Source: Sutcliffiella deserti (GTDB lineage: Bacteria > Bacillota > Bacilli > Bacillales > Bacillaceae_I). From it: a stretch of DNA of 64,000 bases. Made by a program: the position numbers and the translations under genes. Position 1 is the stretch's first letter. Every line of letters begins with the position of its first letter. Of the stretch, positions 1-9,412 are shown piece after piece. The notes beneath the pieces are model-generated. The model was not told where the DNA came from and searched no databases. It worked only from the letters and a program-made list of their open reading frames with translations. The stretch is from positions 434,001-498,000 of the forward strand of contig NZ_JAIQDB010000001.1 in NCBI RefSeq assembly GCF_020037475.1, read 5' to 3'.

Positions 1-650
1 AACGCTTCCTTGTAGCCTCTCAAAACTTGTGGAGAAGTGATGAGGTCATTGGTGATTTTTTCACCTATATCAATACCGTCACCATTACTGTTTAAAACTT
101 CTTGAATAAACCCCAATTTTTCCCCTTCTTCAGCAGAAAATATCTTACTGGACATTAGTAATCTTGAAGCAATGGGTATAGGCATTTTTTCAAAAAGCAT
201 ACTGGCTCCTCCCCACCCAGTAGTGATACCGAGATTTCCTTGTACAAAACCAAGTTTAACGTCTTTATTTGTTGCCCAACGATAATCGCATGCAGTAGCA
301 ATCTCACACCCTCCACCGATTGCAGTACCGTTTAGAATGGCATATGTAGGTAGAGGGAGCACCATAAGAGAGTATAAGATATTAGCCATTTTTGATAGCA
401 TGTGATAAGCTTCTTCTTTTGTATATAGGGCATGAAATACCGATAAGTCTCCGCCTGAGCAAAAAGATTTGTTTCCAGCACCTGTAATAATAAGGGCACG
501 TACCGAGGGATCTTTTTTAACAGTTTCAATTACTTCTTGAAGTGTATTCATAACATCATAATCAATTGCGTTTCGGGTATTCGGACGATTGATTTGGAAC
601 CAATATATATTATTTTCATCTTTATAAGTAATCACTTTTTGGGTATCCAT
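1..650 (-). CDS. Enoyl-CoA hydratase/isomerase family protein (3' part beyond window start)
   Basis: The frame opens at ATG 648-650 behind an AAAGGTGG ribosome-binding site and runs off the left edge, so about 216 residues are visible and the C-terminus is missing. The crotonase fold is recognisable: SGGDLSVFHAL after an alpha/beta core, then NGTAIGGGCEIATACDYRWA, the oxyanion-hole and CoA-binding segment, followed by GNLGITTGWGGASMLF. Family members hydrate or isomerise enoyl-CoA thioesters in the cytoplasm; the substrate cannot be told here. Its place beyond rpmF matches other Bacillus genomes as I recall them. It reads in the same direction as rpmF but is separated from it by more than 1 kb of repeats, so it is probably transcribed alone. 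Confidence 0.85.
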   Translation of the reverse strand, partial: MDTQKVITYKDENNIYWFQINRPNTRNAIDYDVMNTLQEVIETVKKDPSVRALIITGAGNKSFCSGGDLSVFHALYTKEEAYHMLSKMANILYSLMVLPLPTYAILNGTAIGGGCEIATACDYRWATNKDVKLGFVQGNLGITTGWGGASMLFEKMPIPIASRLLMSSKIFSAEEGEKLGFIQEVLNSNGDGIDIGEKITNDLITSPQVLRGYKEA

Positions 651-754
651 GATTGTTGTAAGCCACCTTTTATTGTTTGATTTAATTTTATAGGAAGAGA
701 GTGCAGAGGTGAATAAGTTTTTTATTGAAGATCTATTGAAGTAGTTGGGTTCCT

Positions 755-1245
755 TTAGAACTCCCTGTTCCTTTCCGTTCTAGGTGTTCGCTTTCCGCGG
801 GGCGGAGCGGGAGCAACCTCTGCTGCGCCGTGGCCACTGAAAAAGTACATAATTGTAGGTTTTGGTTAAACACCGCTGTTACTATCCGCAAATGGCTTCG
901 CTTTCCGCGGGGCGGTGCGGGAGCCTCCTCGGCTGCGCCGTGGCCACTGAAAAAGTACATAATTTTAGGTTTTGGTTAAACACCGCTGTTACTTTCCGCA
1001 AATGGCTTCGCTTTCCGCGGGGCGACCTTGAGCCTCCTCGGGCTATGCCCTGCGGGGTCTCAAGTTTGTCGCTACTCCCCCGCTGGAGTCTACGCCATTT
1101 GCTCCAATCCACAGCTAAAATCCACCTAAACTATATGTTTTCAGTTTTTCAGTGGCCTTGCTGCGCCTGCGGGGTCTCCCGTCTACCGCTATCTCCCGCT
1201 GGAGTCGATCACCTTCCACTCCAATTCACAGGGGGGAGCACTTTA
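755..1245. repeat. GC-rich palindromic repeat cluster (family A), with a 110-bp tandem unit
   Basis: This is a block much richer in G and C than its surroundings. A unit with TGGCCACTGAAAAAGTACAT and AATGGCTTCGCTTTCCGCGG occurs twice at a period of 110 bases (TGGCCACTGA at 831 and 941; AATGGCTTCG at 891 and 1001). Positions 942-1157 form a 216-bp segment bounded by inverted GGCCACTGAAAAA and TTTTTCAGTGGCC that recurs almost unchanged at 47742-47957. Frames crossing the block are low-complexity readings of the repeat, not genes. Similar GC-rich palindromic repeats are, from memory, scattered through several Bacillaceae genomes; their function is unknown. Confidence 0.85.
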
Positions 1246-1379
1246 TATGCGATGAATTTCTCTACTTTTTAAATGGAGGAATTTCTACTTATGAAGATCC
1301 CTTGAATAGAAAGATTTCACTTTACCTACTAGCTATGGATTTCTATTTCAAATGAGTAACATTCGATTCTAAGTAATAA

Positions 1380-1535
1380 GTAACCAAGCTGTGAATCGGA
1401 ACGAAAGGCGGAGACTCCTGCGGGAGATAGTGCTTTGGGTAGACCCCGCAGGCGTTTAGCCGAGGAGGCTTCCCAAGCACTCCGCGGACGCGGAGCCTTT
1501 CGTGGAGAGTAACAGCGGTGTTCAAAGAGACCTTT
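1380..1535. repeat. GC-rich palindromic repeat, family A, opposite orientation
   Basis: The copy holds GGCGGAGACTCCTGCGGGAG, then ACCCCGCAGGCG, AGCCGAGGAGGCTTC and CCGCGGACGCGGAGCC. The CCTGCGGG and CCCCGCAGG pair and the outer GAAAGGC and GCCTTTC pair make nested inverted repeats. It is the reverse complement of the pattern in the preceding block and shares its core with the copy near 56809-56940. The end AACAGCGGTGTT is the complement of AACACCGCTGTT in the first block. Confidence 0.8.
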
Positions 1536-1617
1536 CAAAGTTCCATGTACAAGTGGATGTCTCTTAATAGAAAGGTATTCCTTAACCAACCTATGGATTA
1601 TTGTTTCAACTGAGCAA

Positions 1618-1715
1618 CATGCGATTCTAAGAATCCCAGCTGTGGATCGATTGAAAGGCGGAGACTCCTTGCAAAGAGATAGTGCTTTAGGAAGACTCCC
1701 GCAGGCGTTAGCCGT
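1618..1715. repeat. Truncated family A repeat
   Basis: A shorter, decayed copy: GAAAGGCGGAGACTCCTTGC, then GATAGTGCTTTAGG, GACTCCCGCAGGCGTTAGCC, after which the repeat stops. The bases preceding both this and the previous copy (CGATTCTAAG with AGCTGTGAATCG or AGCTGTGGATCG) are also similar, which suggests duplication of a longer segment followed by decay. Confidence 0.65.
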
Positions 1716-1781
1716 TAGATAGAATAAACTTCATAATATACTTTTTATTTGTGAAGGCTCAACTTTAAGTGGACAATAAAT

Positions 1782-1818
1782 AAAAAAAGCACAAGGCATG
1801 AAGCCTTGTGCTTTTTTT
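1782..1818 (-). terminator. Rho-independent terminator of rpmF
   Basis: Perfect stem AGCACAAGGC / GCCTTGTGCT with a short loop, followed on the minus strand by a run of seven T residues. It sits directly after the rpmF stop codon. Confidence 0.9.
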
Positions 1819-1819
1819 A

Positions 1820-1993
1820 TTATTTATTTACTACTTCTTTTCCTTTGTAGGTACCACATGCTTTACAAATACGGTGTGCTAATTTCATTTCACCGCAGCT
1901 TGGGCATTCTACCATACCAGGAACTTGTAGTTTAAAGTGTGTACGACGCTTTCTCTTCACAGTTTTAGACGTTCTTCTAAAAGGTACAGCCAT
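1820..1993 (-). CDS. rpmF: 50S ribosomal protein L32
   Basis: A 57-residue protein beginning [20 protein letters not shown], the standard L32 N-terminus. Two CxxC pairs (CPSC and CKAC, about residues 29-32 and 42-45) make the zinc-ribbon form of L32. The start is ATG 1991-1993 behind a strong AAGGAGGTGG site; a longer reading upstream is not conserved. It is a structural protein of the large ribosomal subunit. It lies 44 bp after the yceD-like ylbN gene on the same strand, the usual yceD-rpmF pairing, and ends at a strong terminator. Confidence 0.97.
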   Translation of the reverse strand: MAVPFRRTSKTVKRKRRTHFKLQVPGMVECPSCGEMKLAHRICKACGTYKGKEVVNK

Positions 1994-2037
1994 TCTTCCC
2001 ACCTCCTTAAAACGAGCAACAATCACTTAAGCGATGT

Positions 2038-2553
2038 TTACTCTTGGTCCTTCTCAAAAAACTTAGCCAGTCCGGCAAGTCGAGGATCAACTTTAGTTGT
2101 TTGATCCTTTTCTGAAATGACGTCCCAGTCTTTACCAGACTGAGGTGCAGCCTCTTCCTTATCGGGAGATTCGCTGAATATTTGCATCGGTACTTCAAGA
2201 ATGATAGCTTCACGAATAATTGGTAATAAGTCGATCACATCTCCCTCGACCATATGCAAAATTTCATCGTCACTTTCGTATTCTGCAGGCTGAAATAAGA
2301 ATGTTTCAGTTGTTTTAATTGTAAAAGGATAGTCCACATCAACCAAAGTACGTGAACAAGGTAAAACCATGCTACCTTCCACTGTTAAATGAAATGTAAC
2401 TTTTTTAGAACTTAAATCAGCTCTACCAATTACGTGAACTGGATCAATAGATCGAATTTCACTATTTGTCGTAATATCATTTACATCAACTGTTTCATCG
2501 ATTTCTAAACCCTTATGTTGTAACTGGTTTAACTCGAATAATGTCCATTTCAA
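2038..2553 (-). CDS. ylbN: YlbN, YceD/DUF177 family protein
   Basis: About 171 residues, beginning MKWTLFELNQLQHKG if the TTG at 2551-2553 is the start. The GTG at 2563-2565 lies inside the GAGGTG Shine-Dalgarno sequence itself and is therefore unlikely to be used; another in-frame TTG is at 2554-2556. The family (DUF177, YceD) is needed in E. coli for normal 23S rRNA accumulation and is nearly always next to rpmF, as here. The tail is acidic and charged (KDWDVISEKDQTTKVDPRLAGL), and PRLAGLAKF is typical of the family C-terminus. It is likely cotranscribed with rpmF. Confidence 0.9.
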   Translation of the reverse strand: MKWTLFELNQLQHKGLEIDETVDVNDITTNSEIRSIDPVHVIGRADLSSKKVTFHLTVEGSMVLPCSRTLVDVDYPFTIKTTETFLFQPAEYESDDEILHMVEGDVIDLLPIIREAIILEVPMQIFSESPDKEEAAPQSGKDWDVISEKDQTTKVDPRLAGLAKFFEKDQE

Positions 2554-2715
2554 CAAAATATTCACCTCAAGGCAACAAAAGTAATTATAGCTTTCACGCG
2601 TTTATTTGTCAATATTTTTTCTTTACACTATAATTATAAACATACTCGTTTATTATGAACAAGTATCTTATAAAAAATAGCTGAAAAAATATATAATTTA
2701 AATAAGGAGCAAAAA

Positions 2716-3960
2716 ATGAGATCTCTAGGAGTAGTTGTAGAATATAATCCTTTTCATAATGGACATATGTTTCATTTAGAAGAATCCATTAAAATGACAA
2801 ATGCAGATGTAGTCATTGCTGTAATGAGTGGCCAATTTTTACAGCGCGGAGAACCTGCTCTTGTTTCTAAATGGACGCGTACAAAAATGGCTTTAATAAA
2901 TGGTGTAGACATTGTTATAGAATTACCTTATGCGTTTGCCACTCAAAAAGCAGAACTGTTTGCAAGTGGAGCTATATCGATTTTGACAGGTTTAAACTGT
3001 GAAACAGTCTGCTTTGGAAGCGAACAAGGGAATATTAAAGACTTTGAACGTACCATTAATTTAATGAATGACAAAAAGGAAGAGTATGATACCCTGGTAC
3101 AATCCTTTAGTCAAGAGGGTAACAGTTTCCCTAAAGCCGCTTCCCTAGCCTTCTCTACCCTTACAAAAGATGTTCATGTATTAGATCTAACAAAACCAAA
3201 TAATATTCTAGGCTACCACTATGTGAAAGCCATTAAAGAACAACATAGTCCATTACATGCTTTTACGATCGAACGAACAAATGCCGGCTATCACGATCCG
3301 GAGTTTAACTCTTCGACCATTGCCAGTGCAACGAGTATTCGGAAAGCTTTATTTGAAAACAACGGGAATATTAATACCGTCGGTCAATATGTCCCAAATG
3401 GCACCTATCAGCTTTTATCGCATTATCTTAAAAGCACAGGCGGATTTCATCGTTGGGAAGATTATTTTGATTTGCTTAAATACCGAGTATTGTGTAGCAC
3501 TGCTTCTGAACTCTCAGAAATTTATGAAGTGGAAGAAGGACTAGAATACAGGTTACAACAATGCATGAAAGAAAGCAAAAATTATGTAGAATTTATGACC
3601 AAACTAAAAACCAAACGCTACACCTGGACGAGACTCCAAAGAATGTGCACTCATCTTTTGACGAATACTAACAAAGAAAAGATGCAAAAGGTTTCCCAAA
3701 ACAAACAAAGCGATTATATCAGACTGCTTGGCATGTCAGAAAAAGGCCAAGCTTATTTAAAACAAACGAAAAAGGATCTTGGTCTTCCATTGGTATCAAA
3801 GGTTTCTGCCCTTGAAAGTGAAATGCTTGATATGGATATCCGTGCCACAAACACTTTTGCAATGAAATTCCATGAGCCCGCTCGCAGTGATTGGATGAAA
3901 TTAGAGTATTCAAAACCGCCAATCCGTTATGATAAAGAAAAACAAAAATTTCAGAACTAA
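2716..3960 (+). CDS. tmcAL: tRNA(Met) cytidine acetate ligase TmcAL (YlbM)
   Basis: A 414-residue protein starting at ATG behind AATAAGGAGC. The N-terminus GVVVEYNPFHNGHMFHL carries the HxGH-like nucleotidylyltransferase motif (HNGH, about residues 14-17), followed by MSGQFLQRGEPALVSKWTR and ATSIRKAL, all hallmarks of YlbM. In B. subtilis this enzyme uses acetate and ATP to make N4-acetylcytidine at the wobble base of elongator tRNA-Met. The length matches the family. It is divergent from ylbN and convergent with ylbL, and is monocistronic with its own terminator. Confidence 0.94.
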   Translation: MRSLGVVVEYNPFHNGHMFHLEESIKMTNADVVIAVMSGQFLQRGEPALVSKWTRTKMALINGVDIVIELPYAFATQKAELFASGAISILTGLNCETVCFGSEQGNIKDFERTINLMNDKKEEYDTLVQSFSQEGNSFPKAASLAFSTLTKDVHVLDLTKPNNILGYHYVKAIKEQHSPLHAFTIERTNAGYHDPEFNSSTIASATSIRKALFENNGNINTVGQYVPNGTYQLLSHYLKSTGGFHRWEDYFDLLKYRVLCSTASELSEIYEVEEGLEYRLQQCMKESKNYVEFMTKLKTKRYTWTRLQRMCTHLLTNTNKEKMQKVSQNKQSDYIRLLGMSEKGQAYLKQTKKDLGLPLVSKVSALESEMLDMDIRATNTFAMKFHEPARSDWMKLEYSKPPIRYDKEKQKFQN

Positions 3961-3961
3961 A

Positions 3962-3990
3962 ACCTCCCCATTTAATTATGGGGAGTTCTT
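3962..3990. terminator. Terminator between convergent tmcAL and ylbL
   Basis: Stem CTCCCCAT / ATGGGGAG at 3964-3985 with a 6-base loop, followed by TTCTTTTCG on the plus strand. It can serve tmcAL on plus; on minus the flank is less T-rich. Confidence 0.75.
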
Positions 3991-3995
3991 TTCGT

Positions 3996-5015
3996 TTATT
4001 TGGGTTCTAATGAGTCCAAATAATTGATGGCATCGTCAAAGGTGTTTATTGGTATAATCTTCATTTTTGTATTTATATCTTCTGCGGCCTTTAAGGCTTC
4101 TTCGTAATTAGAGTTTTCTGCACCATTTTCATTTGGAGCAAAGAAGAGATCCACACCCGAATTGTCGGCTGCAACAATTTTTTGTGAGATGCCGCCGATA
4201 CGTTGCACTTCTCCATCTACATTAATGGCACCTGTTCCGGCAATCTTATATCCTTTGGTTATATCCTCTTCAACTAATTGATTATACACCTCAAGGGAGA
4301 ACATTAAGCCCGCTGATGGTCCGCCAATTTGGGCTGTATCAATGGTAATTGAAGGATTAGTAGAGATTTCATAATCGGTAAGTAAGCTTATTCCTATACC
4401 CGGCGCGCCAGCTTTTTCCGGATGTTCACCAAGTTTAATTTCCGTTGTTTCTTCCCTTTCATTACGATCATATGTTACTTCAATAGTGTCTCCAATTTCC
4501 ATTTCGCCTACTTTTTCCATAAAAATCTCTGAGGTGGAAGTCTCCTCGCCATTAATATGGGTGATTCTATCGCCAATTGCTAATTTGTTTTCAGCCGGCA
4601 TTCCTTTAAGAACAGTAAAAACGTAAACTCCTCTTGATAATAGTTCTACTTCCTTACCTGCCTTCTCATAAGCAACTTTAATTGCTGTTTCTTTAGAGTT
4701 CTCCATCATATGTAACTGTCTGTAGGAGTATTCTTCATCCGATTCATCTTCACTACGAATTTGATTAATCGGATATATGTTTTGATATTCACTAAACTTT
4801 GCGAAAGCATACGTAAATACATTGGCTTTACCCATCTTAACAGTAGTAAGCATGAAGTTACCTGCCCCCTCATTACCACCTTCCACTTCTACTAATGGGC
4901 TAAGGTCTTGAGCATCCCCCGGTCTTGTAACATAATAGGGCAAGGTGATGAAATTCAAAACAACTGCAATAATAATCCCAATAATAAGGGAATTTAAATA
5001 AAATTTATTCTTCAT
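3996..5015 (-). CDS. ylbL: YlbL, PDZ and Lon-like (S16) serine protease
   Basis: A 339-residue membrane-anchored protein. One N-terminal transmembrane helix (about residues 6-25) is followed by an extracellular part with a PDZ domain (about 120-200, YVFTVLKGMPAENKLAIGD) and a Lon-type proteolytic domain. The catalytic serine is in GGPSAGLMF and the lysine in GGISQKIVAA. Start is ATG 5013-5015 behind AAGGAG; it overlaps the end of ylbK by 11 bases, so the two are translationally linked. Family members degrade or regulate cell-surface proteins; in B. subtilis YlbL is linked to turnover of the division inhibitor YneA. Confidence 0.93.
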   Translation of the reverse strand: MKNKFYLNSLIIGIIIAVVLNFITLPYYVTRPGDAQDLSPLVEVEGGNEGAGNFMLTTVKMGKANVFTYAFAKFSEYQNIYPINQIRSEDESDEEYSYRQLHMMENSKETAIKVAYEKAGKEVELLSRGVYVFTVLKGMPAENKLAIGDRITHINGEETSTSEIFMEKVGEMEIGDTIEVTYDRNEREETTEIKLGEHPEKAGAPGIGISLLTDYEISTNPSITIDTAQIGGPSAGLMFSLEVYNQLVEEDITKGYKIAGTGAINVDGEVQRIGGISQKIVAADNSGVDLFFAPNENGAENSNYEEALKAAEDINTKMKIIPINTFDDAINYLDSLEPK

Positions 5016-5802
5016 CCTGCTGTTTCTCCTTCCACTCCTCAATCTTCTTTCGAATTAAGGGAATATATCTTTTTGTTTCTTCTTCCCCTATCCTGATAAT
5101 TTCCTCAATGTTTGTAAAAGCCCGTGAGCTATAATGTCCAACTGGAGGACGCAGCATGACATCGGCTTCTAATTCACTTTTCTTAACAAGCTCATTTTGC
5201 ATAATATCAATTGTTTGTAAAATAACATCAAAGATAGAATCAATAGGTTCATTTGTCTTAACATTGGATACGTCTATTGCAATGACAATATCCGCCCCCA
5301 TGTCTTTTGCAACACTAACGGGAACACGATCTATAACCCCTCCATCAACAAGTAATCGGCCATCAACCTTCTCAGGCACAAATATGCCTGGGATGGAAAT
5401 GCTAGCTCTAACCGCATCTGCTATTGAACCTTTCGTAAAAACGACTTTTTCCGCTCTCTCTATATCTGTAGCTACGATGGCCAATGGAATGGACAGATCT
5501 TCAATATTTTTATTTTGGGTAAACATCCGCAATAAATCCTTGACCCGGTTACCACTGACAAACCCCATTTTAGGAACAGTAAAATCTAAATAATATTTTC
5601 TTTTAAAAGCGGTCGCAATTTTATATAGCCGGTCCATCTCATGGCCCATAGCAAAGAAACTACCTACTAATGCACCCATGCTGCTACCTGCTATTAGCTT
5701 TATCGGTATTTGTTCTTCTTGTAGTACTTTCAGCACACCAAGATGGGCAAATCCTCTTGCACCCCCGGACCCCAGTGCGACTCCAATTTTCGGTTCTCTC
5801 AA
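5005..5802 (-). CDS. ylbK: YlbK, patatin-like phospholipase family protein
   Basis: A 265-residue protein with the full patatin signature: glycine-rich oxyanion loop GSGGARGFAHLG (about residues 11-22), the nucleophile elbow GSSMG (about 39-43) and the catalytic aspartate in DGGVIDRVPV. It belongs to the RssA/NTE bacterial patatin group, predicted serine lipid acyl hydrolases in the cytoplasm or at the membrane; the natural substrate is unknown. The start is TTG 5800-5802 behind GAGGTGAT. The 3' end overlaps ylbL and the pair forms an operon. Confidence 0.92.
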   Translation of the reverse strand: MREPKIGVALGSGGARGFAHLGVLKVLQEEQIPIKLIAGSSMGALVGSFFAMGHEMDRLYKIATAFKRKYYLDFTVPKMGFVSGNRVKDLLRMFTQNKNIEDLSIPLAIVATDIERAEKVVFTKGSIADAVRASISIPGIFVPEKVDGRLLVDGGVIDRVPVSVAKDMGADIVIAIDVSNVKTNEPIDSIFDVILQTIDIMQNELVKKSELEADVMLRPPVGHYSSRAFTNIEEIIRIGEEETKRYIPLIRKKIEEWKEKQQDEE

Positions 5803-6107
5803 GTTATCACCTCAAGCTTGTTAAAGCCATTATCCCTCATTATTAAATCTATTCTTACTTGTTATATTATACGCCAATCTCCTTTTTATCGTGAACAAAC
5901 CATACAAATTTAAGGGGATTTTTGTTCTAAATCTCTACCTCAACCACGTATATTGAAAGGTAAGATGGACAAACCATTCTATTTGACTAAGGTAATTAAT
6001 AACATTCTATCAAAAACCTACTCATACTTGTACTAAAAGAAGTCTTCAATTCAAGAGCTCCTTTAGCACTTTAACTATTTTCCAAGTTTAATTAGGAGGC
6101 TACATGA
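5803..6107. other. Divergent promoter region of ylbK and ylbJ
   Basis: A gene-free stretch of 305 bp. A CATACTTG at 6023-6030, preceded about 14 bases upstream by ACATTCT, resembles a weak sigma-E promoter, which would suit ylbJ because the B. subtilis gene is transcribed in the mother cell by sigma-E. This is only a by-eye match. I see no other structure. Confidence 0.4.
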
Positions 6108-7343
6108 GTGAACTACTCAAAGTTAAAAACACTATTCTTTGCATTTATAATATCCCTATTGGCTTTATCGCTTATTCTCAATCCGCGCGCTTCTTTTGAA
6201 GCAAGTTTAAGAGGACTTACCATGTGGTGGGAAATCGTCTTCCCGTCCTTATTACCTTTTCTAATTATTAGTGAGCTATTGATAGGCTTTGGGGTAGTTG
6301 CTTTTATAGGTGTTTTATTAGAGCCGCTTATGAGACCTCTTTTCCGCGTCCCGGGTGTTGGCGGGTTTGTATGGGCGATGGGAATGGCATCAGGCTATCC
6401 ATCTGGGGCAAAGTTAACGGTTCGACTTCGCCAAGAAAATCAAATAACTGCTTATGAAGCAGAACGTCTTGTTTCTTTTACAAACTCCTCAAACCCATTA
6501 TTTATATTTGGTGCAATTGCCGTAGGCTTTTTCCATAATGCCAAGGTAGGAATCATCCTGGCATTAGCTCATTATTTAGGCAATGTATGTGTCGGCTTAG
6601 TGATGCGCTTTTACGGACCCTATTATAAAGATAACAAAAAAGAGCAAACCTACAAAGGAGCTAAAAAAGCTTTTTTTCGCAGAGCGTTTAGGCAGCTTCA
6701 TGAAACTAGAATTAAAAACCATAAGCCTCTTGGCAAGCTTTTAGGAGATGCTGTCCTTTCTTCCGTCCAAACACTATTAATGGTAGGAGGATTTCTAATA
6801 TTATTTTCCGTACTAAATAGTATGTTATCTCTAATACACTTCACTGCTTTATTAGCTACCCTCGTAAGTATATTTTTTCAATTTTTTCATCTTTCCCCCG
6901 AACTAAGTATTCCTTTTATCTCGGGTATATTTGAAATTACTTTAGGAGGTAAATTAACTAGTGAAGTTTTGGATGTATCATTAATGGATCAAATCATCGT
7001 TACTAGCTTTTTTCTAGCTTTTAGCGGCTTATCTGTACAAGCACAAGTGGCTAGTATTTTAGCAGAATCAGATATTAAATTTAAACCATTTTTTTTCGCT
7101 AGAATCATACATGGTTTTTTTGCTGCTTTAATTACTTTTGTAGCATGGAAACCTCTTGATAGAAGATTGGGCGGAATAGAAAATACAGCAGTCGATCTTC
7201 CCGTATTTGCTCCATATATTACTGCTGGCTTCTGGGAACACTCTCTTTTACTACTGAGCAAATACGGACCAGTGTTCACCGTAGGGATGCTTTGGATTTA
7301 TATAATGATATATTTCAAAAGAAATAACAATGTACGAGTTTAG
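6108..7343 (+). CDS. ylbJ: Sporulation integral membrane protein YlbJ
   Basis: A 411-residue polytopic membrane protein with about eight or nine hydrophobic segments. MWWEIVFPSLLPFLIISELL and GYPSGAKL are typical of the YlbJ/nucleoside recognition (Gate) family. In B. subtilis it is needed for spore cortex formation. Start is GTG 6108-6110 behind AGGAGG (6094-6099); an ATG four bases earlier is out of frame. It stands alone and is divergent from ylbK. No terminator is evident in the approximately 140 bp after it. Confidence 0.93.
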   Translation: MNYSKLKTLFFAFIISLLALSLILNPRASFEASLRGLTMWWEIVFPSLLPFLIISELLIGFGVVAFIGVLLEPLMRPLFRVPGVGGFVWAMGMASGYPSGAKLTVRLRQENQITAYEAERLVSFTNSSNPLFIFGAIAVGFFHNAKVGIILALAHYLGNVCVGLVMRFYGPYYKDNKKEQTYKGAKKAFFRRAFRQLHETRIKNHKPLGKLLGDAVLSSVQTLLMVGGFLILFSVLNSMLSLIHFTALLATLVSIFFQFFHLSPELSIPFISGIFEITLGGKLTSEVLDVSLMDQIIVTSFFLAFSGLSVQAQVASILAESDIKFKPFFFARIIHGFFAALITFVAWKPLDRRLGGIENTAVDLPVFAPYITAGFWEHSLLLLSKYGPVFTVGMLWIYIMIYFKRNNNVRV

Positions 7344-7490
7344 AATGATACATGAAGTTTAATGTTGGCTTAAAATATTGAAGGAGAATAATCGGAACAG
7401 TATTTGAAATGAAGGTTAACGATGTAGCAAAATCAAATCAAGTGAATAGGATAGTGAAGTCTACGATTGCCGATTATTAAAAAAGCATTT

Positions 7491-7524
7491 TAAAAAACCA
7501 GCACATGTAAGCCTTGTGCTGGTT
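7491..7524 (-). terminator. Terminator of coaD
   Basis: Stem AACCAGCACA / TGTGCTGGTT (7497-7524), followed on the minus strand by TTTTTTA from positions 7496-7490. Confidence 0.85.
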
Positions 7525-7535
7525 GGTTTCCGTTC

Positions 7536-8598
<1,063 letters not shown>

Positions 8599-8740
8599 AA
8601 ATTTCACCACTACTCTATTCTTGTTCTCGACTACCAATATCCTATCATATTCGACATTAATTTCAAAAGCTTTTATTCCAAATAAAACTAATATGCTAAT
8701 CGGTGTATAGCTTTCCCTAATTTGGTTCATACTTAGCAAT

Positions 8741-8898
8741 AACAACATCTATTCGTGTGATGTTGTTGCCAACCGCGGAGAAGGCTTACGTTTCCCCATA
8801 AGTTCTTCCTCCGGTTTCTCCTCTCCCTTTGCCTTCTTAACCTGAAAAAGTTCAGGGGATAGAAGGACCCTGCATGGGTATCCATGCAGGGTTTTTTT
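8741..8898 (+). ncRNA. csfG: Probable CsfG sporulation sRNA (the former ylbH-leader RNA family)
   Basis: Between rsmD/ylbH and the ylbG side, on the plus strand, antiparallel to both. It starts near a hairpin AACAACATC / GATGTTGTT (8741-8767), continues into a pyrimidine-rich stretch (TTCTTCCTCC, TTTCTCCTCTCCC, GCCTTCTT around 8805-8840), a small CCTGAA / TTCAGG hairpin, and ends at an intrinsic terminator. Upstream, GTATA (8705-8709) and CATACTT (8728-8734) spaced by 18 bases look like a forespore (sigma-F/sigma-G) promoter. CsfG of B. subtilis is, from memory, a forespore sRNA in this same intergenic region, with pyrimidine-rich motifs. No protein frame fits. Confidence 0.68.
8867..8898 (+). 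terminator. Terminator of the CsfG-like RNA
   Basis: Perfect stem ACCCTGCATGG / CCATGCAGGGT with a 4-base loop and a run of seven T on the plus strand. No plus-strand protein gene precedes it, so it marks an RNA transcript. Confidence 0.9.
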
Positions 8899-8968
8899 GT
8901 TACGCACTTTATTTAAATGCGCCACAGCCTATTGTTGAGTGAATCTTAATAAAGGTGTTATTCATATT

Positions 8969-9289
8969 TTACATATAGGGGATATCTTTACCGACCTCTT
9001 CCAAAGCGACTGAATTTGTCTTGGTTAGACATAGGTCCACCCATTCTTGTTTGGTTAGTATTTTTTTGTCCAGGATATAATTTTCAATCTCATCTAAACT
9101 TTTTTGTTCTAGCACATTTCCCTCTTCTTCTGTGATAAATCCATTAGATAAAAGGTAAAACAATGCTCCTGAAACAAGAAGGCCATTTAAAGGTAACGGC
9201 TTATCTTTAGAAGATTTTCTTTGAAGAAAATGATCGTGAAAGAAAACGATTAACAAAACCACAAGTACACTTATGAATATCCAAAGCAT
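8969..9289 (-). CDS. Small membrane-anchored protein of unknown function
   Basis: 106 residues from ATG 9287-9289 behind AAAGGAGG. One strongly hydrophobic N-terminal segment (about residues 1-20, MLWIFISVLVVLLIVFFHDH) is followed by a basic stretch, a second hydrophobic stretch (about 35-50, GLLVSGALFYLLSNGFI) and an acidic C-terminal part of about 55 residues. I do not recognise a family. It lies between the CsfG-like RNA and the divergent plus-strand gene, and is not part of the B. subtilis ylb gene order as I remember it. Confidence 0.75.
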   Translation of the reverse strand: MLWIFISVLVVLLIVFFHDHFLQRKSSKDKPLPLNGLLVSGALFYLLSNGFITEEEGNVLEQKSLDEIENYILDKKILTKQEWVDLCLTKTNSVALEEVGKDIPYM

Positions 9290-9412
9290 ACCCAATCCTC
9301 CTTTCAACCTTTCTGTATTGTTCTTCTATTTTTATGCAAGAAGTGTTAAAGTAAAACCGTGATTCTAATTATAGTGTTAGGTTAAATTTGTTTATGAAAA
9401 GGAGAAATGAAC

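Noticed and set aside
733-1589. Several open frames of 60-136 codons on both strands
   Set aside because: They all run through the GC-rich palindromic repeats, lack ribosome sites and repeat the same peptides (for example SRSPRGKRSHLRK); they are readings of the repeat.
755-1715. CRISPR array
   Set aside because: The repeats are about 110-216 bp, palindromic and lack unique spacers of even length; no cas genes are present.
5156-5593. 145-codon plus-strand frame opposite ylbK
   Set aside because: It is antisense to a well-supported patatin gene and without signals.
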